Source: Balneola sp. (GTDB lineage: Bacteria > Bacteroidota > Rhodothermia > Balneolales > Balneolaceae). Taken from it: 64,000 nucleotides of DNA. Positions 53,653 to 62,399 of this stretch are shown in pieces. The position numbers were made by a program, and so were the translations under genes. The notes beneath the pieces were generated by a model. It had not been told where the DNA came from and did not search any database. It was given only the letters and a program-made list of their open reading frames with translations. The stretch spans positions 620,001 through 684,000 of the forward strand of contig RHLJ01000001.1 of the NCBI GenBank assembly GCA_003712055.1. Reading direction: 5' to 3'. The first letter of the stretch is position 1. Every line of letters begins with the position of its first letter.

Positions 53653-54750
53653 ATGAAGAAACTCATTCTAATAATCTTATTTGTCGCGATTATAACACCA
53701 GCTCTTGCAGCTCAAGAAAGTGACAAACCACTAAGAGTAGGTGTAGTTGGCCTCACCCACACTCATGTGCACTGGATTTTGGGTAGACCCAACCTTGGAG
53801 ATATCGAAATTGTGGGAATTGTAGAGCCTAACAGGGATCTGGCTCAACGATATTCGGATCAACATGGCTACTCCATGGAGATAGTTTTTGACACCATGGA
53901 AGAAATGTTTGAGACTACTGCCCCTGAAGCAGTAACCGCATTTGGTACTATTTACGAACATCTGGAAGTAGTACAAGAGGCGGCTCCTCGAGGTATTCAT
54001 GTTATGGTTGAAAAGCCCCTGGCAGTAAGCCTTGATCATGCTAAGCAAATGAAGGCTCTGGCAGATGAACATGACATCCATTTACTAACCAATTATGAGA
54101 CTACCTGGTATCCTACCAATCATAAAGTCTTTGAAATGACGCAAAAAGGAGAGTTAGGAGATTTAAGGAAGGTAATTGTAAATGATGGGCATCAAGGTCC
54201 CGTTGAAATTGGCGTTAATGAGGAATTCCTCGAATGGCTCACCGATCCTATACAAAACGGAGCCGGAGCTTTGACTGATTTTGGATGCTACGGAGCTAAT
54301 CTTATCACCTGGTTAAAAAAAGGTGAACGGCCTGAGTCGGTATTTGCAGTCACTCAAACCATCAAGCCAGATATTTACCCGAATGTGGATGATGAAGCTA
54401 CAATCATACTTACTTACCCCGATATGCAGGGCATCATTCAGGCAAGCTGGAACTGGCCTGTATCAAGAAAGGATATGGAGGTGTATGGAAAAACTGGTTT
54501 CGCTATCGCGGAGAATAGAAATAATATGAGATACCAGTTTTCGGAAGATGATCCACTTGTAAGAGATCAGTTACCTGAACTTGAATATCCCTTTAATGAT
54601 CCATTTGCGATTTTTGCAGCCGTAATACGAGGAGAATTAGAGCTCCCCTCCTACGATCTTTCCTCACTTGAAAACAATATGATTGTAATGGAAATTTTGG
54701 ATGCTGCTATACGAAGTGCTGAGAGCGGAACTAGAATTTATTTGGATTAA
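53653..54750 (+). CDS. Exported Gfo/Idh/MocA family oxidoreductase (365 aa)
   Basis: Sec-type signal peptide (LILIILFVAIITPALAAQ), then an NAD-binding Rossmann domain (LRVGVVGLTHTHVHWILGRP) and the EKPLAVSLDHAKQMKALADE motif of the family. The C-terminal domain has FGCYGANLITWL. Start moved to ATG 53653; an in-frame ATG at 53611 lies inside the preceding gene and would spoil the signal. Exported members act on sugars, for example as hydrolases with bound NAD. Groups with the two genes before it. Confidence 0.85.
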   Translation: MKKLILIILFVAIITPALAAQESDKPLRVGVVGLTHTHVHWILGRPNLGDIEIVGIVEPNRDLAQRYSDQHGYSMEIVFDTMEEMFETTAPEAVTAFGTIYEHLEVVQEAAPRGIHVMVEKPLAVSLDHAKQMKALADEHDIHLLTNYETTWYPTNHKVFEMTQKGELGDLRKVIVNDGHQGPVEIGVNEEFLEWLTDPIQNGAGALTDFGCYGANLITWLKKGERPESVFAVTQTIKPDIYPNVDDEATIILTYPDMQGIIQASWNWPVSRKDMEVYGKTGFAIAENRNNMRYQFSEDDPLVRDQLPELEYPFNDPFAIFAAVIRGELELPSYDLSSLENNMIVMEILDAAIRSAESGTRIYLD

Positions 54751-54770
54751 CGATCTATGAGTTCCTGAAA

Positions 54771-55370
54771 ATGATAGATGAGAATAAATGCATACAGGAA
54801 ATTTCTAAAGGGAATGAGAAAGCATTAAAAGACCTGTATGACCTTTATTCTCAAAAAGTATACAACACCATTTTAAGTTATACCAAGAACGAGGAAGATG
54901 CCCAGGAGCTTCTTCAGGATGTTTTTGTAACGGTGTATAATTCCGCTGGATCTTTCAAATTCAATTCTTCGGTGAGTACCTGGATTTACAGGATATCAAT
55001 TAACAAGTCCATCGATTTTATCCGAAAAAAAGATACCAGGAATAGAAAAGGACTTTTATCTCTGTTTAAACCTGGTAGCACTCAAATTGAGCATGATGTT
55101 GAGGATTTTGCACATCCCGGAGTTCGAATGGAGCAGAAAGAAGACGCGAAACTTCTGTTTAAAGTAATTGATGAGCTATCCGAAAATCAGAAAACAGCAT
55201 TTATTTTAACTCAGGTTGAAGGCTTATCTCAGCAGGAAACGGCTGATATTATGGAGATTACCAGAAAAGCAGTCGAGTCTTTAGTCCAACGAGCTAAAGC
55301 GAACTTGAGAAAAAGTTTAGAAAAATATTTTCCCAACCGAGGGGATTCACAAAAAAATACGACCAAATAG
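54771..55370 (+). CDS. ECF-type RNA polymerase sigma factor (199 aa)
   Basis: Region 2 (LYDLYSQKVYNTILSYTKNE, EDAQELLQDVFVTVYNS, STWIYRISINKSIDFIR) and region 4 (LSENQKTAFILTQVEGLSQQ, ETADIMEITRKAVESLVQRA). It leads a run of seven same-strand genes, including a Spy-like protein and SCO1, pointing to metal or envelope stress. Distinct from the sigma factor at 43930. Confidence 0.92.
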   Translation: MIDENKCIQEISKGNEKALKDLYDLYSQKVYNTILSYTKNEEDAQELLQDVFVTVYNSAGSFKFNSSVSTWIYRISINKSIDFIRKKDTRNRKGLLSLFKPGSTQIEHDVEDFAHPGVRMEQKEDAKLLFKVIDELSENQKTAFILTQVEGLSQQETADIMEITRKAVESLVQRAKANLRKSLEKYFPNRGDSQKNTTK

Positions 55371-55372
55371 CT

Positions 55373-55645
55373 ATGGAACAGTGGAAAGATAAAATCTTAG
55401 CAAGTGCCAACGGAATACAGAAAGCAACTCCACCTGAGGATGCGTTTAGTAAAATCCTCGATAAAATTGATCAGGATCGGGCTGAAGTCAGGATCTCGAA
55501 AGTTCAATTAGTTGCCGCTGCTGCAATACTTCTTATAACCATGTGTGTAAATATACTTTTGATTAGCAGTCAGTTTAATTCAGAAGAACCCACGGAATCT
55601 ACGGCTGAATATTCCGAAATCATCTCTTCTTATAATCTTTACTAG
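55373..55645 (+). CDS. Small single-helix membrane protein, putative anti-sigma factor (90 aa)
   Basis: A ~45-residue charged N-terminal part, one membrane helix (LVAAAAILLITMCVNILLIS) and a short extracytoplasmic tail. It follows the sigma gene by two bases and precedes the Spy-like gene by one. Position and topology fit a small anti-sigma factor, but no zinc-finger motif is seen. Confidence 0.65.
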   Translation: MEQWKDKILASANGIQKATPPEDAFSKILDKIDQDRAEVRISKVQLVAAAAILLITMCVNILLISSQFNSEEPTESTAEYSEIISSYNLY

Positions 55646-55646
55646 C

Positions 55647-56141
55647 ATGAAGAAAAGTACCTTTTTTATAATTGCAGCAATTATCCTTTTTATCCTCAAT
55701 GGGATACTCATTGCCTTAGTCCTTCAGAAACCTGCATATCCCATCCCTCAAGAAGCTAAACAAGGAGAATTGAAACTCAGGATTGGTGAACAACTAAATT
55801 TATCCGAACAACAAGTTCAGGACCATCGACGCTTAGCTGATGAACATTTTAGGGGCATGAGAAGGCTCACAGAACAGCAAAAAAGATTAGCCCGAGATTA
55901 TTTTTCATCACTCTCACGCATTGATGCAAACTCGTCAGATACGAGCGATGTATTAGATGAAATTAGTGAGCTTGAAGCTCAGAAAATCCAGCTAACCTAT
56001 GAGCATTTAAATGATATCAAGTCACTGTTGGATGAGGATCAACTTCCTCTTTTCGATTCGATCCTTGATGAAATCCTTAAAGTAATGCTCAACGATCAAA
56101 AAAATGCCCCCCCTCCCCCTCGCCAGCCAAGGGATCGTTAA
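55647..56141 (+). CDS. Spy/CpxP-like periplasmic protein (164 aa)
   Basis: N-terminal anchor or signal (FFIIAAIILFILNGILIALVL), then an all-helical domain with the LNLSEQQVQDHRRLADEHFR pattern of Spy/CpxP/CnrR metal-sensor or chaperone proteins. It ends in a proline-rich tail (APPPPRQPRDR) encoded by a C-rich tract. In related operons it works with the sigma/anti-sigma pair as a periplasmic sensor; that role is inferred. Confidence 0.7.
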   Translation: MKKSTFFIIAAIILFILNGILIALVLQKPAYPIPQEAKQGELKLRIGEQLNLSEQQVQDHRRLADEHFRGMRRLTEQQKRLARDYFSSLSRIDANSSDTSDVLDEISELEAQKIQLTYEHLNDIKSLLDEDQLPLFDSILDEILKVMLNDQKNAPPPPRQPRDR

Positions 56142-56152
56142 AAACATCTCGT

Positions 56153-56187
56153 CTATAGCAGTACACTACTTAATTAATCTGCTATAG
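56153..56187. promoter_or_regulatory. 9-bp perfect inverted repeat before the first YHYH gene
   Basis: CTATAGCAG (56153-56161) and CTGCTATAG (56179-56187) flank 17 AT-rich bases and end two bases before the ATG at 56190. As RNA this would hide the start region; as DNA it could be an operator. Confidence 0.35.
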
Positions 56188-56189
56188 GC

Positions 56190-57008
56190 ATGAATATTTT
56201 TAAGATTTTCTTATCAACCCTCACAACAGTCGGATTGCTTTCATTCATATATGCTTCCAATTCGATCAATAAACTGGAGAGTGGCACAGATTCTGAACTC
56301 AGTCCTGCATTTTCAGAATTTGATTCAGAGAATATTTCCATTGTTTTAGATGGTAACCGTGTAATTATCGAAACCAATGGACTCCCCAATCATGCCTCTC
56401 CCTATTGGTCAAATTCAGAGGGAAGAACTGCTGTCGCTCCTGGTGGTAGAACATTAACAACACAAGCGTCAGAAGAAGATCATCCTCTGTTTGTAGAACC
56501 AACGGTAACTTCATTCCGAACGATGGCCCCAGGCAATATTGATGATTTTAATGGATCCTATACCCTGACAGTTTCAACTAATCCGGTAAAAGCTTCTAGA
56601 TCTTCCGCTACTGGAATGGGACCAATCGGGATAGCTGTAAGCGGAGCTATGATTTATAATGATCGTGAGGGGCCTAATCGCCCGCTTGACCACGCTATCA
56701 ATTCTCTGGATTTCAATGGTGCGCATACCGGACCTCAAAGTTATCATTACCACTTAGAGCCAAAAGCGTGGTCAGAAGATGATGAGAAACTAATTGGGAT
56801 TATGGCTGATGGGTTCTTCTTATATGGTCGCAGAGACTATGATGGTACTTATCCCACTGATCTTGATGAATCAGGTGGTCATTTTGGACCAACTCCCCAT
56901 AACCCTGATGGAGAATATCATTACCACATTCAAAATGAACTGTACCTAAATCAGTATCACATCTTATTTCCGGGAGTCTTCCAGGGAACGGCCAGCAGAA
57001 TCCATTAA
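56190..57008 (+). CDS. YHYH-domain exported protein, copy 1 (272 aa)
   Basis: N-terminal hydrophobic segment (FLSTLTTVGLLSFIYA). The domain has QSYHYHLEPKAW, GIMADGFFLYGRRDYDG and GEYHYHIQNELYLNQY, the histidine-tyrosine motifs that name the YHYH family. The clustered histidines and acidic residues suggest metal binding, not proven. Compared with its neighbour it has a short insertion (SEGRTAVAPGGRTLTTQAS). Confidence 0.85.
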   Translation: MNIFKIFLSTLTTVGLLSFIYASNSINKLESGTDSELSPAFSEFDSENISIVLDGNRVIIETNGLPNHASPYWSNSEGRTAVAPGGRTLTTQASEEDHPLFVEPTVTSFRTMAPGNIDDFNGSYTLTVSTNPVKASRSSATGMGPIGIAVSGAMIYNDREGPNRPLDHAINSLDFNGAHTGPQSYHYHLEPKAWSEDDEKLIGIMADGFFLYGRRDYDGTYPTDLDESGGHFGPTPHNPDGEYHYHIQNELYLNQYHILFPGVFQGTASRIH

Positions 57009-57075
57009 ACTTTTCCCGAGGGATAACAAGAAAACCTTCGTCAATACAAGTGAACTCAGAATAAACCCAAAGAAA

Positions 57076-57843
57076 ATGAAACGAAACAGAAATCTCTTTT
57101 TGGCTATTATGCTTCCAGGGATACTTCTAGTTGGATGCTCTACTGACTCTGATTCTGATGAGGAAATAGAGGATTCAATCACCTACGAATTACCAGCAGC
57201 ATTCTCAGCATTCTCAACCGATAACGTAACTGCTATAATTGACGGTAGCGAGGTTGTCATCGAGACCAACGGGCTTCCAAATCATACTTCTCCATATTGG
57301 TCTCAGGATCATGAACTTTTTGTTGAGCCTACCGTTACCTCATTTGATCAAATGGCTCCTGGAACCATAGATCAATTCAATGGTAGTTATACACTTCGAG
57401 TACCTGTTAACCCAACCAAAGCAGCTAACTCTACATCTACAGGCCTGGGAGCAATTGGGATCGCAGTAAGTGGAGCAGTTATATATAACGATCAGGAAGG
57501 CCCTAATGTCCCACTAGATGATGCCGTGGTATCACTTGATTATACAGCCGCCCATACAGGACCTCAAAGTTACCACTATCATCTTGAACCTAAAGCGTGG
57601 TCGGATGATGATGACGAGCTTATTGGCATCATCGCTGACGGTTTCCTTTTATATGGTCGCATTTGCCCTTCTACAGAAACTTACCCAACTGACCTAGATG
57701 AATCTGGTGGGCATACAAGCATAACAAAATATGATTCTGAAAATGAATCTTACCATTACCATATTCTAAATGAGCTGTACTTAAATCAGTACTACATTTT
57801 ATTCCCAGGAGACTATCAAGGAACCGCAAATGCAATCAACTAG
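57076..57843 (+). CDS. YHYH-domain lipoprotein, copy 2 (255 aa)
   Basis: Lipobox LVGC (Cys21), acidic linker (DSDSDEEIED), then the same domain as the gene at 56190: IETNGLPNHTSPYW, GAIGIAVSGAVIYNDQEGP, QSYHYHLEPKAW and ESYHYHILNELYLNQYYILF. The tandem pair arose by duplication; one copy is lipid-anchored. Overlaps the next gene by 14 bases. Confidence 0.85.
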   Translation: MKRNRNLFLAIMLPGILLVGCSTDSDSDEEIEDSITYELPAAFSAFSTDNVTAIIDGSEVVIETNGLPNHTSPYWSQDHELFVEPTVTSFDQMAPGTIDQFNGSYTLRVPVNPTKAANSTSTGLGAIGIAVSGAVIYNDQEGPNVPLDDAVVSLDYTAAHTGPQSYHYHLEPKAWSDDDDELIGIIADGFLLYGRICPSTETYPTDLDESGGHTSITKYDSENESYHYHILNELYLNQYYILFPGDYQGTANAIN

Positions 57844-58414
57844 TATATATATTATTCTCCTACTTTGTTCTTTACTTGCATCTTCGGATGCAGGTAAAGA
57901 TTCCTTTACTATCGAAGTAGTGAAGGATCAGCTTACCCTGAACCCGAATGAAGGAATCTTCTATTATAATGAAGAACCTTATACAGGAGTGGCTGTCGAG
58001 TATTTTCCCAATACGCAAATTGCTGAATCGATAACCTATCAGGACGGCAAAAGGAATGGTCTTCGACAAAAATGGTATGAACATGGAGCTCTGAGTTTTG
58101 AAGCAAACTATATCGAGAATAAGCTGCACGGACAGATAAGCACCTGGTGGTCGAATGGTGTATTGCGCAGCCAGGCTAACTATGAGCTGGGTGTATTAAA
58201 TGGCATTGCAGAACAATGGTATGAAAGTGGTGCCTTATTCAAAAGGATGAATCTAGTTAATGGAAAAGAAGAAGGTATGCAACAAGCCTGGAGAGAAAAT
58301 GGGAAGCTTTATACAAACTATGAAGCAAAAAATGGGAGGATCTTTGGCTTAAAGCGCGCCAATCTTTGTTTTGAACTAGAAAATGAAATTGTACAGATCA
58401 ATGAAGAACTTTAG
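57830..58414 (+). CDS. Exported MORN-repeat (YwqK-like) protein (194 aa)
   Basis: Signal peptide (SIYIILLLCSLLASSDA), then five ~23-residue MORN-type repeats: YQDGKRNGLRQKWYEHGALS, YIENKLHGQISTWWSNGVLR, YELGVLNGIAEQWYESGALF, VNGKEEGMQQAWRENGKLY. Databases often call such proteins YwqK-family antitoxins, but no toxin is adjacent and it is exported. Probably a periplasmic accessory of this operon. Confidence 0.75.
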   Translation: MQSTSIYIILLLCSLLASSDAGKDSFTIEVVKDQLTLNPNEGIFYYNEEPYTGVAVEYFPNTQIAESITYQDGKRNGLRQKWYEHGALSFEANYIENKLHGQISTWWSNGVLRSQANYELGVLNGIAEQWYESGALFKRMNLVNGKEEGMQQAWRENGKLYTNYEAKNGRIFGLKRANLCFELENEIVQINEEL

Positions 58415-59075
58415 CCTACTAGCTATACTCTTATTTCTTGTAGCATGTAAGTCAGAATACAAGCCAATGGATATCAAACAGGAAGAAGAAACAACTATTC
58501 TTCCCTACTACCAAGAAGCTTCCTTTACCCCAAGCTGGTTTGACGAAGAGAATGTGCTTCCCAGCGATTTTCATAAAATTCCTGAATTTTCACTTACTAA
58601 TCATTTGGGAGAAACTATTACTGAAGAAACTGTTCAAGGAAAAATCTATGTGGTTGATTTCTTTTTTGCCAGCTGCTCAGGCATTTGCCCAAAACTAACT
58701 TCCAATATGGCTATCGTACAGGATGCCTTTTTAAAGGATGAAGATGTTCTTTTACTTTCCCACTCAGTAACTCCCACCCTGGATACTGTTCGGGCTCTTA
58801 AAGCCTTTTCTAAAACATATGGTGTAATTGATGGTAAATGGCATCTACTTACAGGAGATAGGGACCTTATTTATGATCTGGGAAGGAACTACTATTTCGT
58901 GGAAGAAGATTTAGGGTTAGAAAAGAATCCTGATGAGTTTATACACACTGAGAATATGGTACTTATCGATCAGGATGGATATATAAGAGGGATCTATAAT
59001 GGATTGAATAAAACTTCCATAAACCAGCTTATTGAGGATATTAATACTCTTAAAAACAGTTCTGCTCACTCATAA
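58383..59075 (+). CDS. SCO1/SenC family copper-binding lipoprotein (230 aa)
   Basis: Lipobox LVAC, thioredoxin-like fold with FFFASCSGICPKLTSNM (the CxxxCP copper motif), LLSHSVTPTLDT and the late histidine in FIHTENMVLIDQDG. SCO proteins load copper into cytochrome oxidase or reduce thiols. Its place at the end of the sigma/Spy/YHYH run hints at copper handling. ATG 58401 (MKNFSLL) is an alternative start. Overlaps the preceding gene. Confidence 0.9.
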   Translation: MKLYRSMKNFSLLAILLFLVACKSEYKPMDIKQEEETTILPYYQEASFTPSWFDEENVLPSDFHKIPEFSLTNHLGETITEETVQGKIYVVDFFFASCSGICPKLTSNMAIVQDAFLKDEDVLLLSHSVTPTLDTVRALKAFSKTYGVIDGKWHLLTGDRDLIYDLGRNYYFVEEDLGLEKNPDEFIHTENMVLIDQDGYIRGIYNGLNKTSINQLIEDINTLKNSSAHS

Positions 59076-59140
59076 AGCGAATCACCAAAAGCAATAATTC
59101 CCGCTCCGAAAATTGTTTTTTACTTTGATCTAAGTAGAGA

Positions 59141-59190
59141 TTCCCTGACTTTTGTTTTGAGAAACAAAAAAAGTTAACACAATCAGGGAA
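59141..59190 (+). promoter_or_regulatory. Leader hairpin covering the ribosome-binding site
   Basis: TTCCCTGA (59141-59148) pairs exactly with TCAGGGAA (59183-59190), the latter being the Shine-Dalgarno region one base before the ATG at 59192. Inside, CTTTTGTTT and AAACAAAA also pair. Translation of the AIM24-family gene could depend on opening this stem. Confidence 0.45.
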
Positions 59191-59191
59191 G

Positions 59192-59938
59192 ATGAATTCA
59201 CACGAAATTGACTACACTATCCATGGAAATGACATGCAGGTCATTTCTATTGAATTAGATCCTCAGGAAACGGTAATCGCCGAAGCGGGTACGATGAACT
59301 GGATGGACAGGGGAATTAACTTTGAAGCCAAATTGGGAGATGGATCACAACCGGATAAGGGAATATTTGGAAAGCTTTTGGATGTAGGGAAAAGAGCCTT
59401 AACTGGAGAATCTATTTTTCTCACCCACTTTACAAACGTGGGTTCAGGGAAAAAGGAAGTGAGTTTCGCAGCTCCCTACCCTGGCACTATAATCCCGTTA
59501 AACTTGAAAACTATCGGTGGCGAAATCCTGTGTCAAAAAGATGCTTTTCTTTGTGCAGCTAAGGGTACTGAAATAAGTATCGCTTTCAATAAGCGATTAG
59601 GCAGTGGCTTTTTCGGGGGTGAAGGATTTATCCTCCAAAAGTTGCGAGGTGATGGACTCGCTTTTCTTCATGCAGGTGGTACGGTAATAGAGCGAGAGTT
59701 AAATAATGAGTCTTTGTTAATAGATACCGGTTGTATTGTAGCTTTTTCACCTGAACTGGAATACAACATTGAACGATCAGGCAATATGAAGTCCATGTTT
59801 TTTGGTGGAGAAGGATTATTCCTTGCTACTCTTCAAGGTACCGGAAAGGTTTATCTGCAAAGTTTACCCTTCTCTCGTTTGGCTGATCGAATTATCCAGC
59901 AAATTCCAAGAACTCCTGTTCATAGAGACGATAATTAA
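59192..59938 (+). CDS. AIM24/TIGR00266 family protein (248 aa)
   Basis: Beta-rich trefoil-like family. Blocks [60 protein letters not shown] and [20 protein letters not shown] are conserved. Bacterial members are of unknown function; a yeast relative acts in mitochondrial inner-membrane organisation. Followed five bases later by a methyltransferase gene. Confidence 0.9.
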   Translation: MNSHEIDYTIHGNDMQVISIELDPQETVIAEAGTMNWMDRGINFEAKLGDGSQPDKGIFGKLLDVGKRALTGESIFLTHFTNVGSGKKEVSFAAPYPGTIIPLNLKTIGGEILCQKDAFLCAAKGTEISIAFNKRLGSGFFGGEGFILQKLRGDGLAFLHAGGTVIERELNNESLLIDTGCIVAFSPELEYNIERSGNMKSMFFGGEGLFLATLQGTGKVYLQSLPFSRLADRIIQQIPRTPVHRDDN

Positions 59939-59942
59939 TTGT

Positions 59943-60740
59943 ATGCCGGAGTATTCAATTAAAGGTGGTGAACAAGGTGCTAAAAGACTGGATATTCTAT
60001 TTAACACGCTTGAAGGAAGTACCAACGAGTTTCTTAATCGAGCTGAACTAAATCAAGGTATTCATTGCCTGGATTTAGGCTGTGGAAACGGCGGGGTATC
60101 TTTTCTTTTGGCAGACCTTACCGGATCAGAAGGCCAAGTTCTCGGATTAGATATTGATCAAAAAAACATTCAAATCGCTAATGAAACAGCCAGTAAAAAA
60201 AATATTGAGAATATATCCTTTCAACGTTTTGATGCATATGAATTAGATAATAACAACGAATATGATCTTGTCTATAGTCGCTTTCTACTGTCCCACCTCG
60301 CCTCACCGGAAACTGTTCTAAACCGCATCTTCGACTCACTCAAAACAGGCGGTACCATATTAGTTGAAGACACAGATTTTACCGGGCATTTTTGCTATCC
60401 AAATTCTGCTCACTTTGATCAATATGTTTCCCTATATCAAAAACTGCTTAAGATAAGAGGTGGCAATGCCAACCGAGGTCAGGAACTTGTTGGCATGCTA
60501 GAAAAAGCTGGGTTTACCGATATAGAATTCACAATATCACAACCTGCTCATACATCAGGTAATGGCAAGCTAATGGCTGAAATTACTTTTGAAGCTGTAT
60601 TTCAGTCGCTTATAGATGAACAACTCATAGACAAGAAAGAGTTCTCAGAGATTCATAAAGGACTCATTGAATTCCGAAAACGCGAGGATACCTTAATGAG
60701 CCTTCCCCGAATCTTTCAGGTAAAAGCTCGTCGGGAATAA
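59943..60740 (+). CDS. SAM-dependent methyltransferase (265 aa)
   Basis: Class I methyltransferase: motif I CLDLGCGNGGVSFLLADL, acidic residue at the end of strand 2 (VLGLDIDQ), then YDLVYSRFLLSHL and LKTGGTILVEDTDF. The UbiE/Methyltransf_25-like core is complete; the acceptor substrate is not identifiable. Start set at ATG 59943, just after the preceding stop; in-frame codons further up lie inside that gene. Confidence 0.85.
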   Translation: MPEYSIKGGEQGAKRLDILFNTLEGSTNEFLNRAELNQGIHCLDLGCGNGGVSFLLADLTGSEGQVLGLDIDQKNIQIANETASKKNIENISFQRFDAYELDNNNEYDLVYSRFLLSHLASPETVLNRIFDSLKTGGTILVEDTDFTGHFCYPNSAHFDQYVSLYQKLLKIRGGNANRGQELVGMLEKAGFTDIEFTISQPAHTSGNGKLMAEITFEAVFQSLIDEQLIDKKEFSEIHKGLIEFRKREDTLMSLPRIFQVKARRE

Positions 60741-60744
60741 TGAA

Positions 60745-62283
60745 TTACTGATTCATTGAGATCAGGAACTCTTCATTATTTTTAGTTCCCTTTACTTTCT
60801 CAATTAAGAACTCAGCCGCTTCGAACGAATTCATCTTGGTCATATAACGTCGAAGCAATACTACCTTTTCTCGTTCGGCATCGCTTACAAGTAGTTCTTC
60901 CCTTCTGGTTCCGCTTCTAAACACATCAATAGCTGGATAGATTCTACGGTCAGAAATTCTTCTATCGAGGACAATCTCACTGTTACCAGTACCTTTAAAT
61001 TCCTCGAAAATTACATCATCCATCCTGGAGCCAGTATCAACAAGAGCAGTAGCAATAATGGTTAAGGAACCGCCGCCTTCTATATTTCGGGCAGAACTGA
61101 ATAACTGACGAGGTACTTTCAGTGCTTCTGAATCCACACCTCCTGTCATTGTACGTCCTTTATTACCTGCTCCTACATTATACGCTCTTGCAAGGCGGGT
61201 TATTGAGTCGAGAAGTAATAGTACATCATGCCCGCTTTCAACAAGACGTTTTGCTTTTTCAAAAACAATCTCAGAAAGCCCAATATGGTTTTCCGGCTTC
61301 TCATCAAAGGTAGAAGCTACAACTTCTGCTCCATCAACCGTACGTTCCATTTCGGTTACTTCTTCGGGGCGCTCGTCTACTAGTAAAATCAGGATCTTTG
61401 CTTCCGGGTGGTTCTTAGATACCGCATTTGCAATATTTCGAAGAATTGTAGTTTTACCCGTTTTTGGTTGAGCCACAATCAACTGACGCTGTCCTTTACC
61501 AACCGGAGCAAATAAATCGATAAATCGGGTGGTATACTCACCATGATCATACTCCAGGGTATATCTTTCCTCCGGGTGTATAGGAAGCAATTCATCAAAA
61601 TTACCCCGGTTATCCATGTCTGTTGGAATTCGGCCATTTACTCCTTCCACCCTAAGTAATGCAAAATATCGCTCCCCTACTTTTGGAGGTCTGATAATCC
61701 CAATTACACAATCTCCTTGTCGTAGTCTAAATCTTTTTATTTGAGAGGGAGATACATAAATATCGTCGGGACTGGCTTTGTAGTTATAATTCACTGATCG
61801 AAGAAAGCCATACCCATCAGGCAATATCTCTAATGTCCCCTCATTGATCAGGTAAGGCCCAAGTTGATCAGTTATCTCGGCAATACGTTCAAGCAAAGTA
61901 GGAGCATCAGATACCGGAAGTTGATCATGCTCATGATTTCTATTCCTATTGTTTCTGTTTCTCTGATTATTTCTCCTATCGTTTCGCTTGTTCTCTTTTA
62001 GATCTTCTTGTTTGTCTTCCTGGTTATTCGTTTTATAAGAAACGATGTGTGACTGCGAACCGTAAGTTTTGAGTTCTTCCTCTTTTTGTGAAGTTGCCGG
62101 AACTGGCACAACTTCTTTTTTACCTGCAATTGCTGTTATTTGATCGATGAGCTCCGCTTTTCTAACCCCCGTAACTTTGCCAACTCCAACCGACTTGGCT
62201 ATATCTTTTAGCTCTGGTAATTTTTTTGACGCAAGAGCATCTAACTCTTCCTGTGAAAGTTTAGTCATCCGATTATCTGACAT
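60745..62283 (-). CDS. rho: Transcription termination factor Rho (512 aa)
   Basis: Hexameric RNA helicase. N-terminal helical domain ([20 protein letters not shown]), an Asn/Arg-rich insertion at ~90-120 ([20 protein letters not shown]), the RNA-binding cold-shock domain ([26 protein letters not shown]) and the ATPase with [29 protein letters not shown] and [14 protein letters not shown]. The Asn/Arg insertion is seen in many FCB-group Rho proteins. Lies downstream of folC. Confidence 0.97.
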   Translation of the reverse strand: MSDNRMTKLSQEELDALASKKLPELKDIAKSVGVGKVTGVRKAELIDQITAIAGKKEVVPVPATSQKEEELKTYGSQSHIVSYKTNNQEDKQEDLKENKRNDRRNNQRNRNNRNRNHEHDQLPVSDAPTLLERIAEITDQLGPYLINEGTLEILPDGYGFLRSVNYNYKASPDDIYVSPSQIKRFRLRQGDCVIGIIRPPKVGERYFALLRVEGVNGRIPTDMDNRGNFDELLPIHPEERYTLEYDHGEYTTRFIDLFAPVGKGQRQLIVAQPKTGKTTILRNIANAVSKNHPEAKILILLVDERPEEVTEMERTVDGAEVVASTFDEKPENHIGLSEIVFEKAKRLVESGHDVLLLLDSITRLARAYNVGAGNKGRTMTGGVDSEALKVPRQLFSSARNIEGGGSLTIIATALVDTGSRMDDVIFEEFKGTGNSEIVLDRRISDRRIYPAIDVFRSGTRREELLVSDAEREKVVLLRRYMTKMNSFEAAEFLIEKVKGTKNNEEFLISMNQ

Positions 62284-62399
62284 AAAATATGTGTACGATT
62301 ACAAAATTTACTTACTTAATTGGGGTGAGTGCTATTTATCTACTTTTTTGGATAATACAGTTAAGCACTCAATCTGGTAAGGATACAATGAGAAGGTGG

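Noticed and set aside
57830-58414. Toxin-antitoxin module suggested by the YwqK antitoxin-like name
   Set aside because: The protein is exported, consists of MORN repeats and has no toxin partner next to it.
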